Origin: an uncultured Roseburia sp.
GTDB taxonomy: Bacteria; Bacillota; Clostridia; Lachnospirales; Lachnospiraceae
DNA: 64,000 nt
Direction: 5' to 3'
Assembly: GCA_947642555.1 (NCBI GenBank)
Contig: CANRSX010000015.1
Coordinates: 1-64,000, forward strand
The translations under genes were made by a program, and so were the position numbers. This document shows, one piece after another, positions 51,326 to 59,515 of this stretch. The notes beneath the pieces are model-generated. The model did not search any database. It was given only the letters and a program-made list of their open reading frames with translations, and was not told the origin of the DNA. How positions within the stretch are numbered: position 1 is the stretch's first letter; the number at the start of each line of letters is the position of its first letter.

Positions 51326-51354
51326 AGTGTATCACATACTGAAATTTTTTGCAA
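51326..51354 (-). promoter_or_regulatory. Sigma-A-type promoter of the frl-type operon
   Basis: On the minus strand TTGCAA is followed after 17 bases by TACACT. It is placed about 70-100 bases upstream of the first GntR start. Confidence 0.6.
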
Positions 51355-51362
51355 GCCCATTC

Positions 51363-51410
51363 AAAAAAAGAATGCGGCACAGCCCCCGCAGGCCATGCCG
51401 CACTTTTTTT
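51363..51410 (-). terminator. Bidirectional terminator downstream of the S66 peptidase
   Basis: TGCGGCA and TGCCGCA pair around a 16-base GC-rich loop, with seven T on each side in the respective strand. It ends the gene at 51415 just before the frl-type promoter. Confidence 0.8.
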
Positions 51411-51414
51411 CATT

Positions 51415-52536
51415 TTACTTTCGTTCCATTTTTATCGCTATCTCATTCCCTTCCACGACAATGGTCGCATAGCTGCCGCAGATCAGCGGCATCATCGGCG
51501 GCAGATGCCCCAGATCCGCATCCATGATCACCGGGACGCCGTACTCTCCCAGCAGATCGCACACCGCGTGGTACTGATCCAGCCCCATCAGCTCCTGCCC
51601 GAACACCAGCGGCCTTCCGATCAGAAACCCCTTCACATGGGAAAACCATCCCGCGTTTTTCATCTGCCAGACAGCCCGGCGGATCGCCATCACATTTAAG
51701 TCGCAGGACTCCAGAAACCAGAGGATGCCGTCCTCCTGATAGCGCTCCGTAAATTCCTTCACCCTGTCATAGACGGTTCCGGTCAGGTTCACCAGGCAGT
51801 CCATACAGCCGCCCAGCAGACGGCCCGTAAGGCGAAGTGAGGCGGCGGGCATTTCCGTCAGCTTTCCCGGTCTGCCGGAAGTCTGCACGCCAGCCGGTTC
51901 TTCGCCCTCTTCTGTCATCCACGCTCCCGCCGCAAAGCCCTCAGGCAGAAACACCCGCAGCTTCCGCTCCTCCGTCACGTGGTACGGCGCAAGGGGGTGC
52001 TCCTCATCCTTTAACCCCTCCCGCTCCCACAGCGGATAGCCGTGCACCTGATCCGTCTTCCCGCGCAGGAGCGCATAGGCGTCCGAAAGACACTCGTGCC
52101 AGGGCTCCATCCCGAAGGCCGCCGCGCACGGCCCGTAAACGGACGCCGTATCGCAGAGTGTGGCCAGAAGAAAGGTCATGTTCGTATTGTCGGAATATCC
52201 CATATACCATTTCGGTTTCGCCGCCGCGATCCGCTCAAAATCCACATACTCCAGCGTCTCGCACATCAGCTCGCCGCCCCCGCAGGAGATCAGGATGTCC
52301 GCCGTATCACCGCAGTAGTAGTCCGTCAGCTCCTTCCCGCAGGCCTCTGGCGTATTGCTGATCCCGATCCCTTTGCCCTCATAGCAGTTCGGCCCCAGCA
52401 CCGGCGTATGTCCCAGCGCCTGAAATTTTTTCTGCGCATGGTCAAACGCGCTCCGGTAAGGTTCGATATTGCATCCGAACGACGGCGCGACAAACCCGAT
52501 CGTCCCGTGTTCGGACAGAAATTCTGGATATTTCAT
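51415..52536 (-). CDS. S66-family LD-carboxypeptidase-like protein
   Basis: A 373-residue protein. The ATG at 52536 follows AAAGGAGG. It opens with HGTIGFVAPSFGCNIEPY. The nucleophile Ser lies in WYMGYSDNTNMTFLL, the Glu in LWFLESCDLNVMAIRR and the His in VIMDADLGHLPPMMPL, which is the full Ser-Glu-His set of S66. S66 enzymes trim peptidoglycan tetrapeptides or cleave microcin C-type conjugates (MccF group). Without a signal peptide it acts in the cytosol, as in peptidoglycan recycling. Single gene with its own terminator. Confidence 0.88.
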   Translation of the reverse strand: MKYPEFLSEHGTIGFVAPSFGCNIEPYRSAFDHAQKKFQALGHTPVLGPNCYEGKGIGISNTPEACGKELTDYYCGDTADILISCGGGELMCETLEYVDFERIAAAKPKWYMGYSDNTNMTFLLATLCDTASVYGPCAAAFGMEPWHECLSDAYALLRGKTDQVHGYPLWEREGLKDEEHPLAPYHVTEERKLRVFLPEGFAAGAWMTEEGEEPAGVQTSGRPGKLTEMPAASLRLTGRLLGGCMDCLVNLTGTVYDRVKEFTERYQEDGILWFLESCDLNVMAIRRAVWQMKNAGWFSHVKGFLIGRPLVFGQELMGLDQYHAVCDLLGEYGVPVIMDADLGHLPPMMPLICGSYATIVVEGNEIAIKMERK

Positions 52537-52633
52537 GAAATTTTCCTCCTTTTCGTACAACTATAACACAAATTTTGCCAGAATTCAAAAAAAGGCTTGC
52601 AATCTGTTTCGTTCGTTGTATAATAGTAGGTGT

Positions 52634-52704
52634 GCAGACATAGTACATCGGTAGTATATCAGCTTCCCAAGCTGAGGAGGCGGGTTCGACTCCCGTTGTC
52701 TGCT
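52634..52704 (+). tRNA. tRNA-Gly (anticodon CCC)
   Basis: A 71-base cloverleaf: acceptor GCAGACA/TGTCTGC with T as discriminator, D arm TAGTACATCGGTAGTAT, anticodon stem CAGC/GCTG around the loop TTCCCAA, and T arm CGGGTTCGACTCCCG. CCA is not encoded. It is followed by a strong terminator. The block just after it (Abi_2, Uma2, fragments) is accessory, so the tRNA may have served as an insertion site, but I see no duplicated tRNA end. Confidence 0.95.
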
Positions 52705-52712
52705 CTCTCAGG

Positions 52713-52757
52713 AAACCCCGGTAAGATCGGAAATGCCGATTTACCGGGGTTTTGCTA
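52713..52757 (+). terminator. Intrinsic terminator after tRNA-Gly
   Basis: AAACCCCGGTAA and TTACCGGGGTTT form a 12-bp stem with an inner ATCGG/CCGAT stem, followed by a short T run. Confidence 0.9.
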
Positions 52758-52883
52758 TGCATTTCATGTCGTGTAAAAACAATGCGTGACGCCAAAAGGG
52801 ACTAAATGTCGCGCATGTACAACACGAGATGCAACATGGATTTTTTGTTTGATAAATATTTTTTAAATTTTTTTCGCAATCAG

Positions 52884-52911
52884 TTGACTTTTTAAGTTTT
52901 TTGGATATACT
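52884..52911 (+). promoter_or_regulatory. Promoter of the AbiF leader RNA
   Basis: TTGACT, 16-base spacer, TATACT. Expected start near 52918. The region upstream is very AT-rich. Confidence 0.75.
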
Positions 52912-52917
52912 GAAAGT

Positions 52918-52969
52918 AACAGAAGCTCCCACACCTCTCAACGATGTGTCCAATGGGAGCACTTTTTTT
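52918..52969 (+). ncRNA. Short structured leader RNA, candidate abiF RNA
   Basis: About 50 bases between the promoter and the Abi_2 gene. GCTCCCA (52925-52931) pairs with TGGGAGC (52954-52960); ACAC and GTGT inside can form a second helix; seven T follow. This is a compact hairpin with terminator features. A conserved RNA motif upstream of Abi_2 genes (abiF RNA) is known, and the position and size agree. I cannot check the consensus here. Plain attenuation by a terminator is the alternative. Confidence 0.6.
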
Positions 52970-52983
52970 ACATGGGAGACAAA

Positions 52984-53847
52984 ATGGAATTAAAAAAGCC
53001 TACAACATTCGACGAACAAGTCAGATTGCTTGAAAAAAAGAATATCATTATAACTGACAGGGATTCATGCATGGATTTCCTGTCAAAAACCAATTATTAT
53101 CGTCTTTCGGGCTATTTTCTTCCTTTTATCGCCAAAAAGGATGAAGTATGTTTTATCCCATTAAAATTTGAGCGTATTCAAAACATCTACAGATTTGATG
53201 CAGAATTACGGAATCTGATTTCTTATGTAATAGAAAAAATTGAAATACATATCCGAACGCAGCTTGCCTATTACCATGCTCATACCTATGGAGCTGAAGG
53301 ATACAGGAACAGTTCTTCCTTTAACTCAAAGCATAACCACGTTGCTTATATAAAACACGTAGAAGCATGTATCACAGAAAACGCAAATACCCTCGTTATG
53401 CAGCATCATCGCGAAAAATATGCAGGGCACATCCCGATTTGGGCAATTATAGATTTCTTTTCTGTTGGAATGCTTTCTTATTTTTATCGTGGAATGAAAA
53501 ACAGAGACAAGGCACAAATAGCACAATCTGTTTATGGGGTTAATTATCAGACAATGGAAAGCTGGCTGCGCTGTCTGACAGATCTACGAAACCGCTGTGC
53601 TCATTATTCGAGGCTATATTACTGGATTTTTCCAGCTATTCCCAAAATGCCGACACAGGAAAAGTATGAACCTTCACGACGTTTATTTGCGCAGCTTTAT
53701 ATGCTCAGGCTGATGTATCCGGACAAGGACAGATGGAACGATGAAGTTTTGAAACCATTAATTAAATTGGTGAAAAAATACAAAAATGATATCACTTTAA
53801 AACATTTGGACTTTCCTTATCGCTGGAAATCCATGCTGAAATACTAA
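52984..53847 (+). CDS. Abi_2 (AbiD/AbiF-type) abortive-infection protein
   Basis: A 287-residue protein. The ATG at 52984 has GGGAG 5 bases upstream; an ATG at 52972 has none. The opening KPTTFDEQVRLLEKKNIIIT, the FLSKTNYYRLSGYFLPF stretch and FDAELRNLISYVIEKIEIHI are typical of Abi_2. The HEPN-like RX4-6H motif is RNRCAHYSRLYYW. Members stop phage growth, probably as RNases. The AT-rich base composition differs from the GC-rich genes on either side, which suggests transfer. The short RNA just upstream may control it. Confidence 0.9.
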   Translation: MELKKPTTFDEQVRLLEKKNIIITDRDSCMDFLSKTNYYRLSGYFLPFIAKKDEVCFIPLKFERIQNIYRFDAELRNLISYVIEKIEIHIRTQLAYYHAHTYGAEGYRNSSSFNSKHNHVAYIKHVEACITENANTLVMQHHREKYAGHIPIWAIIDFFSVGMLSYFYRGMKNRDKAQIAQSVYGVNYQTMESWLRCLTDLRNRCAHYSRLYYWIFPAIPKMPTQEKYEPSRRLFAQLYMLRLMYPDKDRWNDEVLKPLIKLVKKYKNDITLKHLDFPYRWKSMLKY

Positions 53848-53902
53848 ACCCCTGCGCCAACAATAATGTCTCACGATATGAAGCAATGAAAGGAGTGCGA
53901 CA

Positions 53903-54442
53903 ATGGCGTTATCACAGACCTGTACCATCGATGATATCTATGCCCTGCCAGAGGGACAGCGTGCAGAACTGATTGACGGACAGCTTTACATGATGGCTCC
54001 GCCGAAAACCATACATCAGCGGCTGGTCTCAAAGCTTGGACAGAAGATTGCCAATTACATTGACAGAAAAGACGGTGACTGCGAAGTATTTCCGGCTCCA
54101 TTCGCAGTTTTCCTGAGTGCGGACGAAAAAACCTATGTTGAACCGGATATTTCCGTCATCTGTGACAAAAGCAGGCTGGACGACCGGGGCTGCAACGGCG
54201 CTCCTGATTTTATTATCGAGATCGTCTCACCGGCCAGCCGCCGGATGGACTACGACAGAAAGAACGGCCTGTACATGGATGCCGGTGTGCGGGAATACTG
54301 GATTGTGGATCCCGAAAAAGAACGCACCACCGTTTACCGCTATGCGGAGGACGCCGCTCCGATCCTGATTCCCTTTGACCAGCCGGTCACATCCGGCATT
54401 TATGAGGATCTTTGCATCACAATCGCGGATCTGATGCTATAG
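53903..54442 (+). CDS. Uma2-family (PD-(D/E)XK-like) putative nuclease
   Basis: A 179-residue protein with AAAGGAG before the ATG. Family features: YALPEGQRAELIDGQLYMM, KTIHQRLVSKLGQKIANYI, VEPDISVICD (metal Asp), APDFIIEIVSPASRRMDYDR (E-X-S core) and YREYW-like VREYWIVDPEKERTTVYR. Uma2 proteins are very common in cyanobacteria and some Firmicutes; a nuclease role is assumed from the fold, and their task is unknown. It lies 55 bases after the Abi gene. Confidence 0.9.
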   Translation: MALSQTCTIDDIYALPEGQRAELIDGQLYMMAPPKTIHQRLVSKLGQKIANYIDRKDGDCEVFPAPFAVFLSADEKTYVEPDISVICDKSRLDDRGCNGAPDFIIEIVSPASRRMDYDRKNGLYMDAGVREYWIVDPEKERTTVYRYAEDAAPILIPFDQPVTSGIYEDLCITIADLML

Positions 54443-54784
54443 CGACGAATCACCGGCACTGCCGGTGATCCCCCGCAGCCTGTGATTTTCCTTTGTAACG
54501 CTCTGCATCTCTTCCGTAAGCTGCTGTTTCTCTTTCTCAGCCTGCAAAAGCTTCGCCTCATATTTTTCTTCGATAATATCAATATCCAGGATCAGAGATT
54601 CATCCGTCATATCGTTCACCGCCTCCATTTCCTCATAACGAGCGTACAGATGCTGGTAGAGCATAAGCGTCAGCTGGCGCAGCCTGGCCGCGTCATTTGG
54701 CGTTATATTTCCGGCCTCCAGATTCTTACTGATACTACCGATTATATCATTATAATCCTAAAATTGCAGATGTGTCTTTTCGTT
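54437..54784 (-). pseudogene. 3' remnant of an unknown coiled-coil protein gene
   Basis: The minus-strand frame is open from about 54784 and reads NDIIGSISKNLEAGNITPND, LRQLTLMLYQHLYARYEEME, and a coiled coil (YEAKLLQAEKEKQQLTEEMQ). It looks like a genuine C-terminal end, but an in-frame TGA lies directly upstream and no start with a binding site is found. I do not recognise the family. Its 3' end overlaps the Uma2 stop by 6 bases. Confidence 0.5.
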
Positions 54785-55266
54785 CAGGAGATGTGGAGGC
54801 ATGGGGTAGAGGCTTTTTAAAGATAAAAACAGAATGTAAAAAAGTAAATGCGCCGCTTCCGCTCATAGATGCTGAAAATGGGGGTGTTTCGATAAGCGCG
54901 TCGGGGTGTGAAAAATATATGTCTATGCTAAGATACGGTCAGTATGGACAAGTAGGAGCAGACGGTATTTGGCGTGATGAAGAAAACACAGACAAGAAAA
55001 GCGGCGATAAAAAAGCGGCGATAAAAAGCGGCGATAAAAAAGCGGCGATAAAAAGCGGCGATAAAAAAGTAACAAAAAAGACACAAATGCAATATGATAA
55101 AATTCTTGCGTTTATGGAAGAAGGAAAAGAGTATGGGATATGGGATTTTTGCGAGTTATTGAATTTGAAGGAAAGCCGCACGAAAGTTATTTTACAAGGT
55201 CTTTCAGATGATATAGAGATGGTTGGGAGTAATCGTGCCAGACGTTACAGGAAAAAAGAGAATTGA
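54754..55266 (+). pseudogene. 5'-truncated COG2865-type ATP-binding regulator
   Basis: The homology starts abruptly at NPKIADVSFRSGDVEAWGRG, deep in the HATPase_c_4 domain, and continues to a linker of KSGDKKAAI repeats and a short winged helix (WDFCELLNLKESRTKVILQG). The first ~350 residues of such a protein are missing. A GTG at 54772 is the best remaining start and would not restore a domain. The same family is cut at the window start. The 136 bases after it hold no gene. Confidence 0.75.
54997..55068 (+). repeat. 27-bp tandem repeat, 2.7 copies
   Basis: Perfect copies at 54997-55023 and 55024-55050, and 18 bases of a third, encoding KSGDKKAAI twice and KSGDKK. It sits in the linker between ATPase and winged helix of the truncated regulator, the same place as the 12-bp repeat at 144-179. 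Confidence 0.9.
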
Positions 55267-55402
55267 TTGATGTGTCACCCAGGGTTCTCCCAACCTGATC
55301 CGTATAGGTGAACGTACCCTGACTGCCAAAGTCCAGCTTCAGATGTAGTAATGATAACATGAAAAAAGACGGATCGCAAGACTTTTTCATGAACTGTCCT
55401 TT

Positions 55403-55446
55403 AAAAAAAGAACACCCCCGGGCCAAAGACCCGAAAGTGTTCTTTT
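55403..55446 (-). terminator. Intrinsic terminator of the esterase operon
   Basis: On the minus strand AAGAACAC pairs with GTGTTCTT, with an inner CGGGTC/GCCCG stem, followed by a T run. It ends the operon at 55463. Confidence 0.88.
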
Positions 55447-55462
55447 CTTTCTCCGTCCCGTC

Positions 55463-56965
55463 TCACGCCAGGCTCAGCAGATAGTCGATCTTCATCCTCT
55501 GCACCCGGCTCAGCTTCCGCTCCCCCATCCAGGGGGCCACATCCACCATCAGGACCTCTTTTTTCTCCTCCGTATAAGGCGTCCAAAGGGGCAGCCCCTC
55601 CCCGTTGGGATCTCCCCTGCGGACAAAATTCGCGATATACCTGGTCATCTTTCTGGACAGCTCATAATCGTCGCCGGAATAATCCCGCCAGCTTCTGTTC
55701 AGGGTGCCGAAGATATAGGGCAGCTCCACCCCGTGATGGGCTCCGGCCGCATCCCCCGGCACACGCCGGATGGTGCAGAACATGTAGGCGGGCTCCATCC
55801 CGTTTTTTAGCTGCGATTCCGCAAAAAACCGGCAGCGCATGGCATTGTCGTCCATCAGGGCGCCGGCAAGCTCGCCGTCGCTCATGGACCCGCAGAGCCC
55901 GAGGAATTCTTCCTCCCTGTCGCCGAAATTCTTCGCGTATTCCGCCGCATTCTGTCGGGTCAGGATGGAGGAGAGATGCATGCCCTCGTCCCCCGCCTGG
56001 GCGATCATATAGTGGATCGGATGATGTTCGCCGTGGAAATACATCTCAGCCGGATCCTTCGGAAATACATAGCCGTCGATCACGCCGCGGAAATGGCAGA
56101 GCCATGCCTTTGTCTTTTTATATGCCTCCCCCAGTTCCTTTGGAGTCAGCCTGCGCATCTCCTCCAGCGACCGGCAGCCGCACAGCTCCATATACTCCCT
56201 TCCCCTGGCGTCCGCCTCCTCCTCAGAGATCCAGAAGGGTGAACTGTGCGGATTGTGATCCGGATCCATGAAATCCCTGGTAACCGGCCCGCTTAAGATG
56301 ATGCATCCTGCCATATCCCCCGCGGTCAGCGGCGAGACCGCCAGCGACGTCACGGCAACCGAGCCGGAGGAATGGCCCATGATCGTGATCCGGTCCGGGT
56401 CTCCGCCAAAGGCCGCAATATTTCTGCGGGTCCATTTCAGCGCGAAGATCTGATCCAGATAGTAGAGATTCCCGGAGGATCCATAGGGATTTTCCTCCCG
56501 CATTTCCGGGTGGGAGAGCATGCCCAAAGGACCGGTGCGATAGTTAAAGGAGACCATGATGACCCCCTCCCTGCACAGCGCCTCCCCGTCGTAGGCGGGC
56601 TTATTGGAATATCCTCCCATAAATGCCCCGCCATAGACCCAGAACAACACCGGAAGCTTCTCGTCCTTCCGATGAGCCGGGGTCCAGACATTGAGATAGA
56701 GGCAGTCCTCGCTCTGCGTGTATATACCATCATCATCCATGAACTGACAGGGGATATTTCCGAACCGGTCGCACTCCCTCACGCCCTCCCAGCTGTCAGG
56801 CGGCTGCGGCATCCTCCATCTGAGATCCCCCACCGGCGGTTTCGCATAAGGGATCCCTTTGAATACGGTAAAAAGCGGATTATTTCCGGGAACGCCCCGC
56901 ACTTTTCCTGTCTCGATTTCGGTCTCGCGAAGGGCGATCCCTTCCCGGCCATATGTACTGCTCAT
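55463..56965 (-). CDS. Type-B carboxylesterase 1
   Basis: A 500-residue esterase. It starts at 56965 behind GGAGAGGTGA. Family marks: FKGIPYAKPPVGDLRWRMPQ, EDCLYLNVWTP, oxyanion segment WVYGGAFMGG and nucleophile Ser in TIMGHSSGSVAVTSL. The His is in HHGVELPYIFGTL. The catalytic triad looks complete. No signal peptide is present, so the enzyme is cytosolic. It is the last gene of the operon and less similar to the two other carboxylesterases (57888, 59516) than those are to each other. Confidence 0.9.
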   Translation of the reverse strand: MSSTYGREGIALRETEIETGKVRGVPGNNPLFTVFKGIPYAKPPVGDLRWRMPQPPDSWEGVRECDRFGNIPCQFMDDDGIYTQSEDCLYLNVWTPAHRKDEKLPVLFWVYGGAFMGGYSNKPAYDGEALCREGVIMVSFNYRTGPLGMLSHPEMREENPYGSSGNLYYLDQIFALKWTRRNIAAFGGDPDRITIMGHSSGSVAVTSLAVSPLTAGDMAGCIILSGPVTRDFMDPDHNPHSSPFWISEEEADARGREYMELCGCRSLEEMRRLTPKELGEAYKKTKAWLCHFRGVIDGYVFPKDPAEMYFHGEHHPIHYMIAQAGDEGMHLSSILTRQNAAEYAKNFGDREEEFLGLCGSMSDGELAGALMDDNAMRCRFFAESQLKNGMEPAYMFCTIRRVPGDAAGAHHGVELPYIFGTLNRSWRDYSGDDYELSRKMTRYIANFVRRGDPNGEGLPLWTPYTEEKKEVLMVDVAPWMGERKLSRVQRMKIDYLLSLA

Positions 56966-56989
56966 CTCCTCTCACCTCTCCTTCCTCTC

Positions 56990-57871
56990 CTACTTGTGCG
57001 CGGAATACGCTCTTTTTAACTCTAACAGCTGATTCAGCGCGATCTCAATATAATCATTCCACATGGTAAAATCATGGTCATAGCCCTCGGCGCAGATGTA
57101 GCTGACGTCATATCCCAGCTCCTTTAAGACTCTGACGTCCCCCTCCACCCGCGTGCGGATAAATTCTTTACTCCCGCAGCAGATATGGAATTTACAGAGG
57201 GGCTCACCGGATTCCTTATGCCGTTTCGCCTCCTCATACATGTCAAAGCGGGAGTGGTCGAACTGCTCCGCCTCCCCGAAGGTGCTGTTAAAAATCGGGA
57301 AAAAGCTTTTAAAATGATCCCCCTTCAGCTCTTCCTTTATGGTATCGCTGCAGAGGGTCAGCCCGATGCCGCCCGAGATATCCACACAGGCCGCATATTT
57401 TTCCGGATGCATGATGGCAGTCCCAAGGGCGACGTTTCCGCCCATGGCATAGCCTATGATAAAATTGTCCTCCCGCCGCGGCGAAGAGGAAAACAGTCCC
57501 TGCACCACGGCCGGCAGCTCCTCGCTGATAAAAGCCTGATAGTTCACACCGTACACCGTATCCACGCCAAAGCTGTTCGCTACATTTGGCGTTACCAGCA
57601 TCACATCATTATTCTGGGCAAACCGTTCCGCGTTCGTATAGCGGTAGGTCAGGCTGTCGTCATCCCCGCCGCCGTGAATCAGGTAAACGGTCTGAAACTT
57701 CATGTCCGGCTGATAGACCCCCATCTTCGGCCTGGGAAAAGCCGCGTCGTGACCCCCGCGCTTCTCCCGCTCCAGGTCGTAATAGCTGTAGGCGTCTGTC
57801 GGATAGGCGATGGAGATATCCACGTACCGCTCCAGCGCCTGACTTCTGAAATTAAATCTGCATAAACCCAT
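56990..57871 (-). CDS. Esterase-D/feruloyl-esterase-like alpha/beta-hydrolase lacking the nucleophile Ser
   Basis: A 293-residue protein of the putative esterase family (PF00756 type). The ATG at 57871 follows GGGGGA. Family marks: TVYLIHGGGDDDSLTYRY, NDVMLVTPNVANSFGVDT, AACVDISGGIG, and a C-terminal His in CAEGYDHDFTMWNDYI. The elbow that should read GXSMGG is GYAMGGN: codon GCC (Ala) stands where TCC or similar would give Ser. Unless a nearby residue replaces it, the enzyme is inactive, and a binding or regulatory role is possible. All other fold features are intact, and the gene is in the middle of the operon. Confidence 0.82.
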   Translation of the reverse strand: MGLCRFNFRSQALERYVDISIAYPTDAYSYYDLEREKRGGHDAAFPRPKMGVYQPDMKFQTVYLIHGGGDDDSLTYRYTNAERFAQNNDVMLVTPNVANSFGVDTVYGVNYQAFISEELPAVVQGLFSSSPRREDNFIIGYAMGGNVALGTAIMHPEKYAACVDISGGIGLTLCSDTIKEELKGDHFKSFFPIFNSTFGEAEQFDHSRFDMYEEAKRHKESGEPLCKFHICCGSKEFIRTRVEGDVRVLKELGYDVSYICAEGYDHDFTMWNDYIEIALNQLLELKRAYSAHK

Positions 57872-57887
57872 TCCTGTCCCCCTTTCT

Positions 57888-59468
57888 CTAATAAATCCAG
57901 GATGTCCCGTCTTCCTCTTCGGGATAAAAATCGATCGTCCTCTCAGGCAGAACTTCCAGCGCATACCGGATCAGCTCATTGTCATGATCTTCGTATGCCT
58001 CGCTTTTTCGGTCAAACACCATATGCACCAGATGCTCCTTACTGCAGGGAGCCCAGGCAGGAAGCCCTTCATGATTCGGGTTTCCGGTTTTCGCAAAGGC
58101 CGCGAAGGCGCCTGCCGTCTGGGCTTCCAGTTTCCCGGTCACCTCTCCCATGCCGCACACCGGCACCTTATCCGTATTGCGGAACGCAAAGGGGATATCC
58201 GCGCAATGCCAGGACATCTTACCGCCATCCAGGCCAAATTCCAGCGCAAACATATAAGAATATACCGGCGCGTCGGATTCCTTCGCTTTCACCCGCAGAT
58301 AGGGCAGCGTGTCTTTGCGGAAAAAGGTATCGAGCTGCGTCGCGTACACCTCATTGACATTCGGATACGCCCTGCGGAAAAGGGACAGCATTTTTTCACC
58401 CTTCTCCTCCCCATAATACGCCTTCACAATCCTCTCCCGCTCTTCCACGGGCAGGCTGCTCTTATCCGGGATCCCGTCCTCCACGGAAAATTCCGCCAGG
58501 ACATTCCCTACCATCATCGGAATCTTTTTCGAAAATTCCGCGACGCCTTCACAGGGCGCATATCCCAGATACCAGCCGTTCTTTCTGGGGCCCCATCCCA
58601 CTTTGCCGCCCCGCTTTTCAATGGCGATGCACGCCCTCTTCACCGCACGGACCAGCGGGATCTCCGGGCAGGCCAGCAGCCGGTCAAACTGATCCTCCCC
58701 CAGGTCCAGCTGTTTCATAATTTCATAAACCAGCTCTTTTGCCGGGACGGTGGTACGCACCAGCATATTGTCGTCCGGGATCACCCCGCTCATCACGATG
58801 GATCTGTGGAACAGTCCTTCCGCCGCCGGAACCTGATTCAGACAGCATACCTTTCCGCCGCCGCCGGACTGTCCTACGATCGTCACATTCCCCGGATCTC
58901 CTCCGAACTGCCGGATATTATTCTGAATCCACCGCAGCGCCGCCACGAGATCCGCAATCCCGGCATTGACCGAATTGGCATATTCCTCCCCGAAATCCGA
59001 CACATCCAGAAAACCGAACACATTCAGGCGATGATTCAGGGAAACAAAAACCACACCCTCCTCCTTTGCCATACGAAAGCCGTCATAAGCCTCCATCTCA
59101 ATGGCGGAGCCGTCCGCGTAGCCGCCGCCGTGGATCCACACCATGACCGCCTTTTTGGTATCGCCCTCCAGGGAATCCGTCCAGATATTCAGATACTGGC
59201 AGTGCTCGGATTCCGGCCAGTACCGGTGCGGAACCAGCACCTCGCCGTGGGGCGCTCTCCTGGGCTGATCCGGGCCCACGCAGTTAAACCCGTAGTCCAG
59301 CGCATCCCGCACCCCTTCCCAGGACTCCGGCTCCTCCGGCATCTGAAAACGCTTCGCCCGGGCATACCGGATCCCCCGGAACTGATAAATCCCGTCCATA
59401 CAAAATCCCCGGAGTTTCCCGGCCTTCGTCTCCACGACGGTACTCTGATCACAGATAAAATGTCCCAT
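57888..59468 (-). CDS. Type-B carboxylesterase 2
   Basis: A 526-residue cytosolic esterase with AGGAGG before the ATG. Marks: CQYLNIWTDSLEG, VWIHGGGYADGSAIEMEAYD (oxyanion), FGGDPGNVTIVGQSGGGGKV (nucleophile Ser) and SWHCADIPFAFRN (catalytic His). It shares its N-terminus (VVETKAGKLRGFCMDGIYQF) and overall length with the esterase at 59516, so the two are paralogues. Substrates are probably acyl esters of plant glycans or glycosides taken up by the MFS transporter in the same operon (inference). Confidence 0.9.
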   Translation of the reverse strand: MGHFICDQSTVVETKAGKLRGFCMDGIYQFRGIRYARAKRFQMPEEPESWEGVRDALDYGFNCVGPDQPRRAPHGEVLVPHRYWPESEHCQYLNIWTDSLEGDTKKAVMVWIHGGGYADGSAIEMEAYDGFRMAKEEGVVFVSLNHRLNVFGFLDVSDFGEEYANSVNAGIADLVAALRWIQNNIRQFGGDPGNVTIVGQSGGGGKVCCLNQVPAAEGLFHRSIVMSGVIPDDNMLVRTTVPAKELVYEIMKQLDLGEDQFDRLLACPEIPLVRAVKRACIAIEKRGGKVGWGPRKNGWYLGYAPCEGVAEFSKKIPMMVGNVLAEFSVEDGIPDKSSLPVEERERIVKAYYGEEKGEKMLSLFRRAYPNVNEVYATQLDTFFRKDTLPYLRVKAKESDAPVYSYMFALEFGLDGGKMSWHCADIPFAFRNTDKVPVCGMGEVTGKLEAQTAGAFAAFAKTGNPNHEGLPAWAPCSKEHLVHMVFDRKSEAYEDHDNELIRYALEVLPERTIDFYPEEEDGTSWIY

Positions 59469-59515
59469 ATCTTCCTCCTGTCTGCTTTTCTACAACCGTA
59501 TACATATGTGCGGCA

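Noticed and set aside
52625-52705. tRNA-Gly as a proven integration site
   Set aside because: No integrase and no second copy of the tRNA 3' end were found in the following 3 kb.
52442-52795. A 117-codon minus-strand frame containing TTGVEPASSAWEA
   Set aside because: That peptide is the translated complement of the tRNA-Gly gene, a well-known false gene.
54997-55068. The 27-bp repeats as a CRISPR-like array
   Set aside because: The copies are directly adjacent without spacers and in frame with a protein linker.
54939-55181. A minus-strand frame with repeats FLSPLFIAA
   Set aside because: It is the complement of the 27-bp tandem repeat in the ATP-binding regulator remnant.
55187-55426. A 79-codon minus-strand frame with LKLDFGSQGTFTYTDQ
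   Set aside because: It reads through the esterase terminator and the end of the regulator remnant; it may be a transposase scrap but I cannot support it.
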